Part shown: positions 25,458 through 33,150 of the stretch, piece after piece | Numbering within the stretch: the stretch's first letter is position 1 | Layout: the number at the start of each line of letters is the position of its first letter | Assembly (NCBI GenBank): GCA_016710745.1 | Contig: JADJVB010000010.1 | Coordinates: 868,001 to 932,000 of the forward strand | Source of the DNA: Chitinophagaceae bacterium | Lineage (GTDB): Bacteria > Bacteroidota > Bacteroidia > Chitinophagales > Chitinophagaceae | DNA: 64,000 nt | Direction of reading: 5' to 3' | The notes under the pieces: generated by a model | The model's database searches: none | What the model was told of the DNA's origin: nothing | The model's input: the letters and a program-made list of their open reading frames with translations, nothing else | Position numbers and translations under genes: made by a program

Positions 25458-26968
25458 CTGATCACAAATTCCGCCGACAGCATCCCATTGCTGGTTATAT
25501 TCCCGATTTTGTTTGTCTTGAAAAAAGACTGATTGTGGAAATAGATGGAGAATACCACAATGACGATGAACAAAAAATATTTGACCAAGGAAGGCAAGGC
25601 TGGCTTGAAGAAGCTGGATTTACCATGATAAGATTTACAAATGATCAGGTAAATAATAATCTACATACTGTTTTAAAAGATATGGAACAGGCTCTCTTAA
25701 ATAAAGAAACTGTTGCAGAAGAAGCAGGGTCAGGCTCCCCTCTCCCTGGGAGAGGGGCTGGGGGTGAGGTCAAACGGGAAACATCCACCATGCCCGGCTA
25801 CGCAGGCAGCAGTTGGTATTTTTTAAGATACATGGACCCACACAACACCCAAACCTTTTGCGACCGCAATGTCAGTGATTACTGGAATCAGGTTGACCTG
25901 TACATTGGGGGTACGGAGCATGCCGTTGGGCATTTACTCTACAGCCGCATGTGGACCAAAGTTTTGTATGATCTGGGAATGATTGGTTTTGAAGAGCCGT
26001 TTAAGAAATTGCTTAACCAGGGGATGATACAGGGGAGTAGCCGATTTGTGTTTAGGGAATCAGGAACCAATAAATTTCATTCACATGATCTTATTAGTGA
26101 TGAATCGAAGTTTGATAAAATTCATGTTGATGTAAATATGGTTGATGGTGTTGAATTAAATATTGATGAATTTAGGAAATGGAAAAAAGGTGAATTCGGG
26201 GATGCAGAATTTATCTTGGCGGATGGCAAATATATCTGCGGTGTTGAAACCGAAAAGATGTCCAAATCAAAATACAACACGGTAAACCCCGATGAACTTT
26301 GTGAAAAATACGGCGCTGATACCTTCCGCATGTACGAAATGTTCCTCGGCCCGGTAGAAGCCAGCAAACCATGGGATACCAAGGGTATTGAAGGAGTACA
26401 TCGCTTTTTAAGAAAACTATGGAGACTCTTTAATGATGATGTAAAAGGGCCAATTTGGACGACTGCGGCTCCCTCTCCTTTGGAGAGGGCGGGGGCTGAG
26501 GTCACTGATGCCGAATTAAAAGTGCTGCACCGCACCATTAAAAAAATTGAAGAAGATACCGAACGTTTCAGTTTCAATACTGCCGTAAGTACATTTATGA
26601 TCTGTGTAAATGAACTGGCCGATCTAAAATGTCATAAAAAAGAGGTTTTAGAACAGCTGTTGATTTTACTTACACCCTATGCTCCACACATCAGCGAAGA
26701 GCTATGGACCCAACTGGGCAATGAGGGTTCTGTATTGAATGCATCTTATCCGGCATTCGATCCTGCATTATTGGTTGAGAGTACAAAAGAATACCCGGTT
26801 TCTATCAATGGAAAAATGCGAACCAATATGGAACTTTCGCTGGATCTGGATCAAAAGCAGGTTGAAGAGCTTGTGTTGCAAAATGAAATTGTGCAAAAGT
26901 GGCTGGACGGCAAACTTCCCCAAAAAATCATCTTTGTAAAAAACAAAATGATCAATGTGGTAATTTAA
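25355..26968 (+). CDS. leuS: DUF559 nuclease domain fused in frame to LeuRS C-terminal part (KMSKS)
   Basis: A 537-codon frame that starts inside the insertion (GTG at 25355; the frame is open from a TAA at 25301). Residues about 8-115 are a DUF559 endonuclease domain with the PD-(D/E)XK core: KFRRQHPI, P50-D51-F, E62-I-D64-G, and GFTMIRF. Residues 121-140 are the right repeat translated (GSPLPGRGAGGEVK). From about 141 the chain is LeuRS again: STMPGYAGSSWYFLRYMD, IGGTEHAVGHLLYSR, the KMSKS loop at 301-305, the anticodon-binding helices and the C-terminal domain to NKMINVVI. A second palindromic insert of 13 residues (APSPLERAGAEV) sits near 373. The true start is uncertain; ATG codons at 25625 or 25682 would give a chain with little or none of the nuclease. 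Confidence 0.85.
   Translation: MEDWKKTIAFAKQNRKEATVEEDIIWQEIRNRKIADHKFRRQHPIAGYIPDFVCLEKRLIVEIDGEYHNDDEQKIFDQGRQGWLEEAGFTMIRFTNDQVNNNLHTVLKDMEQALLNKETVAEEAGSGSPLPGRGAGGEVKRETSTMPGYAGSSWYFLRYMDPHNTQTFCDRNVSDYWNQVDLYIGGTEHAVGHLLYSRMWTKVLYDLGMIGFEEPFKKLLNQGMIQGSSRFVFRESGTNKFHSHDLISDESKFDKIHVDVNMVDGVELNIDEFRKWKKGEFGDAEFILADGKYICGVETEKMSKSKYNTVNPDELCEKYGADTFRMYEMFLGPVEASKPWDTKGIEGVHRFLRKLWRLFNDDVKGPIWTTAAPSPLERAGAEVTDAELKVLHRTIKKIEEDTERFSFNTAVSTFMICVNELADLKCHKKEVLEQLLILLTPYAPHISEELWTQLGNEGSVLNASYPAFDPALLVESTKEYPVSINGKMRTNMELSLDLDQKQVEELVLQNEIVQKWLDGKLPQKIIFVKNKMINVVI
25737..25770 (-). repeat. Right palindromic repeat of the DUF559 element
   Basis: CCCCTCTCCC-T-GGGAGAGGGG (25737-25757), then CTGGGGGTGAGGT. 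It is the inverse copy of the left repeat and is translated in frame with both the nuclease and LeuRS. Confidence 0.8.
26471..26503 (-). repeat. Solo palindromic repeat inside the LeuRS coding sequence
   Basis: CCCTCTCC-TTT-GGAGAGGG followed by CGGGGGCTGAGGTC, same family and orientation as the right repeat of the DUF559 element but without a nuclease. It adds about 13 residues (AAPSPLERAGAEV) to the region between the catalytic core and the anticodon-binding domain and leaves the frame intact. Confidence 0.75.
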
Positions 26969-26985
26969 TTTTATCAAAAATTATT

Positions 26986-27675
26986 ATGATAACTGAACTT
27001 GAAAACGCTTTAGCAAAAAACCGTTCAAACTTTCACCCTATGGTGGATTTTGTTGCTGCTACGGAAAAATTATTTCCATTTGATTTTACGGACAGCAATA
27101 CGGAATTGCGTGCTGAAACGATTGCTGATACCAATCTTTTTGCTGAATATGTCAATCTTCAGCTAAAAGATAGCGGAGCCAAATATGGCATTGGCGGCTA
27201 TAACGAAAACCGGAAGTTGTATCGCCGCAGTGATATGTTTGATGGCGAAGAAGCACGTTCCATTCACCTGGGTATTGATATCTGGGGACCGGCAGGAACG
27301 CTCGTATATGCCCCATTAGGCGGAATGGTACATAGTTTTGCCTGTAACGATAATTTTGGCGACTATGGCGCTACTGTTGTTTTATTACATCAACTGGATA
27401 CCGTTGCCTTTCATACCCTCTATGGTCATTTAAGCCGGGCCGATGTTTCCAAATTAAGCGAAGGTGCTTATATATCCAGGGGTGAAGTAATTGGACAATT
27501 TGGTGCTCCGGACGAAAATGGGAACTGGCCGCCGCACCTGCATTTTCAGATCATTTACGACATGCATGAAAAAAAGGGCGATTACCCAGGTGTATGCAAA
27601 CCTTCCGAAAGGGATGTCTATCTGGCCAATTGTCCGGATGCTGATTTGATTGTGAATATGATGCAATATGTTTGA
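26986..27675 (+). CDS. M23 family metallopeptidase
   Basis: A 229-residue LytM/M23 peptidase-like protein. Zinc ligands appear as H-L-G-I-D (HxxxD) in SIHLGIDIWGPAGTLVYAPLGG and H-L-H in WPPHLHFQ, with FHTLYGHLS between them, in normal M23 order. M23 enzymes cut peptide cross-links in peptidoglycan. No signal peptide is seen at the N-terminus (MITELENALAKNRSNFHPM), so export is not evident. I start at 26986; the longer frame from 26899 overlaps leuS. The start is 17 bases after the leuS stop, so they may be co-transcribed. Confidence 0.87.
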   Translation: MITELENALAKNRSNFHPMVDFVAATEKLFPFDFTDSNTELRAETIADTNLFAEYVNLQLKDSGAKYGIGGYNENRKLYRRSDMFDGEEARSIHLGIDIWGPAGTLVYAPLGGMVHSFACNDNFGDYGATVVLLHQLDTVAFHTLYGHLSRADVSKLSEGAYISRGEVIGQFGAPDENGNWPPHLHFQIIYDMHEKKGDYPGVCKPSERDVYLANCPDADLIVNMMQYV

Positions 27676-27735
27676 TGCAGGTACAGGTTGCACTTTTGCT
27701 TTGCAAAAGCAAGCGCCCCTACCCCGGCGAAAGCA

Positions 27736-28017
27736 TCAATGAAAATTTAGCGTTGCACCGCTGCAAATTGCAAAACCAACTAAAAGTAAAATGCCGCTGC
27801 TTAACAGAAAACCTCTTCCTGCTTCATAGTTCTGTTTCCCCGTTAAAAATAGAATAAGGGCAACAAACAGATCGAGGACGGCAATACCAAGGCAGCCCAG
27901 TCCAAACCACGTCATAAAATTGGTATAGGGGTTACTGCCCTCCGATAGCGACACCAGCAACCCAAATACAATAGCTACCGCAGCATTGATAAGCACAATT
28001 TTTATCACTTTGTTCAT
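27736..28017 (-). CDS. Small three-TM membrane protein
   Basis: A 93-residue protein with three hydrophobic segments: VIKIVLINAAVAIVFGLLVSL (about 4-24), MTWFGLGCLGIAVLDLFVALILFL (about 35-58) and LLSSGILLLVGFAICSG (about 71-87). I do not recognise a named family. Its start overlaps the radical SAM gene stop by four bases, making it the last gene of a tightly packed three-gene operon. A role beside the Lgt-like and radical SAM proteins in the membrane is an inference from this coupling. Confidence 0.7.
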   Translation of the reverse strand: MNKVIKIVLINAAVAIVFGLLVSLSEGSNPYTNFMTWFGLGCLGIAVLDLFVALILFLTGKQNYEAGRGFLLSSGILLLVGFAICSGATLNFH

Positions 28018-29438
28018 AACGAAGTTTTTAAAGGAAACAGCTCTGATTGCCTTTCCTGTTGTAATTTTTTTAAATATTCTTCCTTATCGTCCCGGTAAAA
28101 TAAATTCATCGTTTCAAAAGGTATGATTCTTCCATCTTTATGAACGATATGTACACAGCTTTTTTTGATAGCCCTCACATCAAAATCATAGGCATCAATA
28201 AACCGCATGATAATGATACGAAAAAGATTTTCATAACCCAGGCCAGGCGCTTCTATTTGTGGCAGGCAGCAAAGCAACTGCTTCATGTTTTCTTCTACGC
28301 GGTCAACCGAAATACCGGTACTGAAAATATTGATCATCTGTTCGTGTAAAGCCCTGTCTTGCTCATACACAATAGTGTTACGGCTGTTATCCAGTAAATG
28401 CGACGGGTCGATATACCGGGTTAATGGAAAGGTTTGTCCGGCCAGTTTTAAAGCATAGCCCATGACCAATGCATCGGGGTTACAGGGAACCGGTATCAGG
28501 TCCTTGCCGGTAAAAATACCGGTTTGGTTTAAAATAGACTGGCGTACTTCGGTAAGCGTAAGCCTGTCTTTTTCGGGATCAAAATTTTCTACCCTTCCGG
28601 CGATCTGCGTAGGCTGAAAGGTTACCCCACGCACACATTTTTGCTGCAGGGCAAACTCAATGATCTTGCCGATCTCGTCGTCATTTACGCCTTTCTGCAG
28701 GGTAACAACCAGGGTTGTGGACAGGTTCAACGCATTCAGATGCTCCAGGGCCTTCCTCCGTGTTGCCGTTAAATCCTCGCCACGCAACTGTTTTAATGCC
28801 TCTGATTTAAAGGAGTCAAACTGAAGATAAATTTCAAAATCGGGCGCATAGGCTGATAGCTTTTTCGCAAATTCAAAATCTTTGGCAATGCGTATACCAT
28901 TTGTATTCAGCATCAGGTGCCTGATGGGTTTTGATTTGGCGATATCCATGATGGTAAAAAAATCGGGATGTACGGTGGGTTCGCCACCGCTGATCTGTAC
29001 CACATCCGGTTCGCCTTCGTTGGCAACAATAATGTCGAGCATTTTTTCCACTTCTTCAACGGTTCGGTGCCGGCCATAATGTGGTGAGCTCATGGCATAA
29101 CAGGTCGGACAACTGAGATTGCATCGGTCGGTTATTTCGATCACGGTTAAGCAACTATGTTGTTCATGATCCTGGCAAAGGCCACAGTCGTAAGGGCAGC
29201 CATAATGTGTTTTGGTATTAAAATGCAGTGGTGTTTCCGAGGGTTTGTTATAGTTTCGGATGTTCTTATAGTAATCAATATCAGTGGCAATCAATACTTT
29301 TTCAAAACCATGCTGTGGGCAGGTTTTTAGCATATACACATTTTCGTTTTCAAACACAATTTTCGCATCTACGCGTCGCAGGCAGGTGCTGCACAGGCTC
29401 AGCGTGAAGTCGTAATAGGTATAAGGGCGTTCAGGCAT
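28014..29438 (-). CDS. Tes/MJ0619-like radical SAM enzyme
   Basis: A 474-residue radical SAM protein. A zinc-ribbon-like N-terminus (C16-x2-C19, C40, H43) is followed by the cysteine cluster C81-P-Y-D-C85-G-L-C88...C96 and the SAM-cluster motif C106-N-L-S-C110-P-T-C113. The order and the C-terminal CVHIVHKDGRIIPFETMNLFYRD correspond to the family of MJ0619 and Tes, the archaeal enzyme that joins lipid tails to make tetraether lipids. The three extra cysteines suggest additional iron-sulfur clusters. It overlaps an Lgt-like gene upstream and a three-TM protein downstream, so a lipid or lipoprotein substrate is plausible. The reaction in Bacteroidota is not known to me. Confidence 0.83.
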   Translation of the reverse strand: MPERPYTYYDFTLSLCSTCLRRVDAKIVFENENVYMLKTCPQHGFEKVLIATDIDYYKNIRNYNKPSETPLHFNTKTHYGCPYDCGLCQDHEQHSCLTVIEITDRCNLSCPTCYAMSSPHYGRHRTVEEVEKMLDIIVANEGEPDVVQISGGEPTVHPDFFTIMDIAKSKPIRHLMLNTNGIRIAKDFEFAKKLSAYAPDFEIYLQFDSFKSEALKQLRGEDLTATRRKALEHLNALNLSTTLVVTLQKGVNDDEIGKIIEFALQQKCVRGVTFQPTQIAGRVENFDPEKDRLTLTEVRQSILNQTGIFTGKDLIPVPCNPDALVMGYALKLAGQTFPLTRYIDPSHLLDNSRNTIVYEQDRALHEQMINIFSTGISVDRVEENMKQLLCCLPQIEAPGLGYENLFRIIIMRFIDAYDFDVRAIKKSCVHIVHKDGRIIPFETMNLFYRDDKEEYLKKLQQERQSELFPLKTSL

Positions 29439-30204
29439 GTTTATACAGGATTAATTTTTTGGGGTTCAAAATATAGGCGCCATAATAAAATAGTCCGGCC
29501 AGGCAAACCAATTGAATGGTAGATAAACCGAAATTGAAAGTGTAATGAGGTTTTATAAAATCAAGCATCAACCTGAAACATAAATAAGCCATCATGAAAA
29601 TTTTAAAACGCCCGCCATCGGCAAGTGTATATTTTTTTTCCAGCCAAACTAAACTAATCCAAAGTACAAGCAGAAATACAATTTCGTATAAAGTAACCGG
29701 ATGCCTGTTTATGCCATCGCCCAGGTTCATCCCGGCAAAAAAGCTGGTTGGCAACCCATAAGTCTCTTCGTAAACACCCATGGTGAAACAACCAATCCTG
29801 CCAATGATCAATGCCATGATCATGGGATAAGTAAACAGATCGCCGCTGCTTTTCTTTTCTTTTATCAGTTTTTTAACCCATTCAACTCCAAATAATCCTC
29901 CTAAAAAACCTCCCGCAACTGTTTTGTTCTGGTAGATGTAAAGTAAAGGGTTGTCGCTGGCCAAAAGCTCGGCAGGATTTTCAAAACCTCCTACCAGTCT
30001 GGATCCTAACAGGGCTCCAAAGATGGCGCCAATGATGATCCAGATACGTTGCCCGGTTTCAATAGCATCTGCATTTCCTTTACGTAAATACAGAAAATAC
30101 CTGAACCCAACAAATATGCCCAAAGGTTCTAATATGGCATGAGCCAAAATTTTAACCGAACCAAACTCAATAGTTACCGGAAAATGCAAAGATTTTATTT
30201 TCAA
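29431..30204 (-). CDS. Lgt-family membrane protein lacking the catalytic histidine
   Basis: A 257-residue protein of the prolipoprotein diacylglyceryl transferase family with about seven membrane segments. Family features are PLGIFVGFRYFLY, GSRLVGG, the loop GGFLGGLFG and GRIGCFTMG, and RHPVTLYE. The motif that is F-H-G-G-L in Lgt is here F100-L101-G-G-L104, so the essential histidine (His103 in E. coli) is a leucine. The asparagine of GRIGNF is Cys139. It is therefore probably not the housekeeping Lgt. It is the first gene of an operon with the Tes-like radical SAM enzyme (8-base overlap). I infer a related transfer or lipid-handling role. Confidence 0.78.
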   Translation of the reverse strand: MKIKSLHFPVTIEFGSVKILAHAILEPLGIFVGFRYFLYLRKGNADAIETGQRIWIIIGAIFGALLGSRLVGGFENPAELLASDNPLLYIYQNKTVAGGFLGGLFGVEWVKKLIKEKKSSGDLFTYPMIMALIIGRIGCFTMGVYEETYGLPTSFFAGMNLGDGINRHPVTLYEIVFLLVLWISLVWLEKKYTLADGGRFKIFMMAYLCFRLMLDFIKPHYTFNFGLSTIQLVCLAGLFYYGAYILNPKKLILYKHA

Positions 30205-30354
30205 GATAGGTTAAAAAGACAATATTTAAATGAACATAAGTAGTTAAAAACTGTTTGTAAACCGCACCAGATGGCGGTAAAAGCAGTAACTTTACAAATT
30301 AATAAACTTTGTATTGTTGGCGCTGCCGGCATAGTACAAGATAAAACATGGAAC

Positions 30355-32280
30355 ATGGACATTAAAGCCGGCGCTTTATTAGCTAACATTAATAATCCCG
30401 ACGATCTTAAAGAATTAAACCGGGAGCAATTGCACCAGGTATGCGACGAGTTGCGTCAATATATCATTGACGTGGTGAGCGTGTATGGCGGGCATTTTGG
30501 AGCCAGCCTGGGGGTAGTTGAATTGAGTGTGGCCCTGCATTATGTTTTTAATACACCTTACGATCAACTGGTTTGGGATGTTGGCCACCAGGCATACGGG
30601 CATAAAATTCTTACCGGTCGCCGCGATAATTTTGCAACAAACAGAAAATATAACGGTCTGAGTGGATTTCCAAAACGCAGCGAAAGTGAATACGACACCT
30701 TTGGTGTAGGCCATTCTTCTACTTCTATTTCTGCGGCTTTGGGTATGGCCATGGCTTCGCATTATAAAGGTGAAAACGACAGACAACATGTTGCCATCAT
30801 TGGTGATGGTGCCATGACGGCCGGACTGGCTTTTGAAGCGATGAACCATGCGGGGATCGAAAAAAGCAATGTGCTTATTATACTGAATGACAACTGCATG
30901 AGCATTGACCCTAATGTGGGTGCACTGAAAGAATATTTAACGGATATAACCACTTCGCATACCTATAATGATCTGCGTGATAATGTTTGGAAAGCATTGG
31001 GTAAGTTACCGGTAGGCAAATCATTCAGCCGGGGCATGGCAAGTAAGCTGGAAGCCAGTTTAAAAGGGATGGTGAGCCAAAGCAGCAATTTATTTGAAGC
31101 GCTGAAGCTGCGGTATTTTGGTCCGATAGATGGCCATAATATTACCAAGCTGGTTGATACACTGAAAGATTTAAAAGATATTCCGGGCCCGAAAATTCTG
31201 CATATAAAAACGGTAAAAGGGAAAGGATACGACCTGGCAGAAAAAGATCAGACCAAGTGGCATGCACCCGGCCTGTTTGATAAAGTGACCGGCGTCATTC
31301 AAAAGAAGAAATTTGATATTCCGCAGCCGCCGAAATACCAGGATGTATTTGGACATACGATCATTGAACTGGCCGAGAAAAATAAGAAGATCTTTGGTAT
31401 CACACCGGCCATGCCGAGCGGCTCCTCTTTAAAATTTATGATGGAGAAAATGCCCGACAGGGCTTTTGATGTGGGCATCTGTGAGCAGCATGCGGTAACG
31501 GTAAGTGCCGGCATGGCAACCCAGGGTATGAAGGTGTTCTGTAATATCTATTCGTCTTTCATGCAACGGGCCTATGATATGGTGATACATGATGTGGCCA
31601 TTCAAAAACTGCCGGTGATATTCTGTTTAGACCGGGCAGGGTTGGTTGGTGAAGATGGTCCTACACACCATGGCTGTTACGACATCGCTTACATGCGCTG
31701 CATACCCAATATGATTGTGAGTGCACCGATGAACGAAGGGGAATTACGGGATCTCATGTATACCGCCCAACTGGATTCGAATACATTGCCGTTTGTGATC
31801 CGTTACCCGAGAGGCGAGGGAGTAATGCCCGATTGGAAAACGGACATGAAGGAAGTAAAAATCGGTACGGGTAGAAAAGTAAAAGATGGAGCCGAAATCG
31901 CGGTTTTGTCTTTTGGTCACGTGGGTAATTTTGCCGCATCTGCCATCAGGGATGTAAAGGCTGAAGGCATAAATCCGGCTCACTACGATATGCGTTTTGT
32001 AAAACCTTTGGATGAAGAAATGCTGCATGAGGTTTTCGGCAAATTCAACAAAGTAATTACCATTGAAGACGGAACGGTGGTTGGTGGATTTGGATCGGCC
32101 ATTTTGGAATTCATGAACGAACATGGATATAAAGCCGATGTAAAAATAATGGGTATACCGGATCGGCTGATTGAACACGGTACACCAAAACAATTGTATG
32201 ATGAAATTGGTATTGATGCCAATGGTATTGCTGCAGCTTTAAGGGCCATGGTGCCGGTAAAAGTAAGTGTAGTCAGTTAA
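30355..32280 (+). CDS. dxs: 1-deoxy-D-xylulose-5-phosphate synthase
   Basis: DXS condenses pyruvate and glyceraldehyde 3-phosphate with thiamine diphosphate, the entry step of the MEP pathway. The 641-residue protein has GGHFGASLGVVELSVALH, VWDVGHQAYGHKILTGRR, the ThDP motif GDGAMTAGLAFEAMNH...NDN, and the C-terminal EDGPTHHG and RYPRGEG segments. I start at the ATG 30355 (MDIKAGALLANINNPDDL) because this matches the normal length; the frame is open 28 codons further upstream without family similarity. A terminator follows 24 bases after the stop. Confidence 0.96.
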   Translation: MDIKAGALLANINNPDDLKELNREQLHQVCDELRQYIIDVVSVYGGHFGASLGVVELSVALHYVFNTPYDQLVWDVGHQAYGHKILTGRRDNFATNRKYNGLSGFPKRSESEYDTFGVGHSSTSISAALGMAMASHYKGENDRQHVAIIGDGAMTAGLAFEAMNHAGIEKSNVLIILNDNCMSIDPNVGALKEYLTDITTSHTYNDLRDNVWKALGKLPVGKSFSRGMASKLEASLKGMVSQSSNLFEALKLRYFGPIDGHNITKLVDTLKDLKDIPGPKILHIKTVKGKGYDLAEKDQTKWHAPGLFDKVTGVIQKKKFDIPQPPKYQDVFGHTIIELAEKNKKIFGITPAMPSGSSLKFMMEKMPDRAFDVGICEQHAVTVSAGMATQGMKVFCNIYSSFMQRAYDMVIHDVAIQKLPVIFCLDRAGLVGEDGPTHHGCYDIAYMRCIPNMIVSAPMNEGELRDLMYTAQLDSNTLPFVIRYPRGEGVMPDWKTDMKEVKIGTGRKVKDGAEIAVLSFGHVGNFAASAIRDVKAEGINPAHYDMRFVKPLDEEMLHEVFGKFNKVITIEDGTVVGGFGSAILEFMNEHGYKADVKIMGIPDRLIEHGTPKQLYDEIGIDANGIAAALRAMVPVKVSVVS

Positions 32281-32304
32281 TGATGAATTTTCGAAAAATG
32301 ATAG

Positions 32305-32329
32305 CCCGGTTTTAACAACCGGGTTTTTT
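32305..32329 (+). terminator. Intrinsic terminator of dxs
   Basis: CCCGGTT and AACCGGG form a 7-pair stem around TTAAC, followed by six T. Confidence 0.88.
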
Positions 32330-32405
32330 ATTTTATTTAACAGCCCAAAAAAACTTTTGTGGATTGCAGGTCGTTATGAGTCTTAACGTTAAAACCTGAA
32401 CGACA

Positions 32406-33062
32406 ATGGCTTTTAAAACAATTGCGTTTACCTGTAGTTTGATTTTCGCCATTTCGGCTTTCGGTTATCTTTATTGGTATCAGCCGGTATCTGGCAACAT
32501 CACCCAAAAAACCAATACCGCATTTTTAGAAAAAAAGACAAAGGATAAAGCTGAAATATCGGTTCGGATAAAGCAAAAAGCCGGGCAGGCAAAAGAATAT
32601 ATCAGCGATCACGGATTTGATGCAGTACATTGTTTTTTACTTGATATGCGGATTGCCTCCGGGAAGAACCGGTTTTTTGTTTATAACCTCGAAAAGGATT
32701 CAGTTGAAATTGCCGGACTTGTTAGCCATGGCGGTGGTTCTGAAAACGGTTCGGATGGGCTTATTTTTTCAAATACGCCAAACAGCTACTGCACCTCTTT
32801 GGGAAAGTATAAAATAGGGAATGGGTATTATGGTAATTTTGGACTGGCTTATAAGTTATATGGGCTCGAACCGAGCAACAGTAAGGCTTATGACCGTTTT
32901 ATCGTGCTTCATGCATACGACTGTGTTCCCGATAAAGAGGTTTACCCGTTCCGGATCTGTTTAAGCCAGGGTTGTCCTACGGTATCCGGATCCTTTTTGA
33001 CCAGGCTGACAGATTATATAGCCGAAAGCAGGGTCCCAATTATGATGTGGATCTATGATTAG
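32406..33062 (+). CDS. YkuD_2 murein L,D-transpeptidase-like protein (copy 1)
   Basis: A 218-residue protein with an N-terminal membrane anchor or signal (about 3-24). The catalytic domain has H169 in VLHAYDCVP and the nucleophile C190 in SQGCPTVS, plus FFVYNLEKDS, SHGGGSENGS and FSNTPNSYCTSLGKYKIG, the pattern of the YkuD_2 (murein L,D-transpeptidase catalytic domain) family. It would act on peptidoglycan stem peptides in the periplasm; cross-linking versus hydrolysis cannot be told. A paralogue follows 88 bases downstream. Confidence 0.87.
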   Translation: MAFKTIAFTCSLIFAISAFGYLYWYQPVSGNITQKTNTAFLEKKTKDKAEISVRIKQKAGQAKEYISDHGFDAVHCFLLDMRIASGKNRFFVYNLEKDSVEIAGLVSHGGGSENGSDGLIFSNTPNSYCTSLGKYKIGNGYYGNFGLAYKLYGLEPSNSKAYDRFIVLHAYDCVPDKEVYPFRICLSQGCPTVSGSFLTRLTDYIAESRVPIMMWIYD

Positions 33063-33121
33063 TACCTGCCTGATGTGGGTAAATTAACGCAAAAACATTT
33101 TTATAAACGACCTTATACAAT

Positions 33122-33129
33122 TAAATTTG
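33122..33129 (+). promoter_or_regulatory. Putative -7 element (TAAATTTG) for YkuD_2 copy 2
   Basis: TAAATTTG, 21 bases before the ATG at 33151, suggests separate transcription of the second copy. Confidence 0.4.
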
Positions 33130-33150
33130 TTGTGTTAACGTTATTGTGTT

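Larger units (their letters stand above)
25291..25770 (+). mobile_element. DUF559 nuclease element with 34-bp inverted repeats, inserted in leuS
   Basis: A 480-base segment bounded by repeats that are inverse copies of each other: 25291-25324 (begins ACCTCACCCC) and 25737-25770 (ends GGGGTGAGGT), 29 of 34 positions identical. Each repeat is itself palindromic (CCCCTCTCC...GGAGAGGGG). Between them is an open frame encoding a DUF559 (Vsr-like PD-(D/E)XK) nuclease domain. LeuRS sequence resumes directly on each side. I infer a mobile or once-mobile endonuclease element. No transposase is present, so movement would rely on the nuclease, or on help in trans. Confidence 0.75.

Noticed and set aside
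27672..27857. Plus-strand ORF of 61 codons after the M23 gene
   Set aside because: It is antisense to the better supported three-TM gene and has no family features.
29431..30204. Housekeeping prolipoprotein diacylglyceryl transferase (lgt)
   Set aside because: The catalytic histidine and the GRIGNF asparagine are replaced, so I do not assign the symbol.
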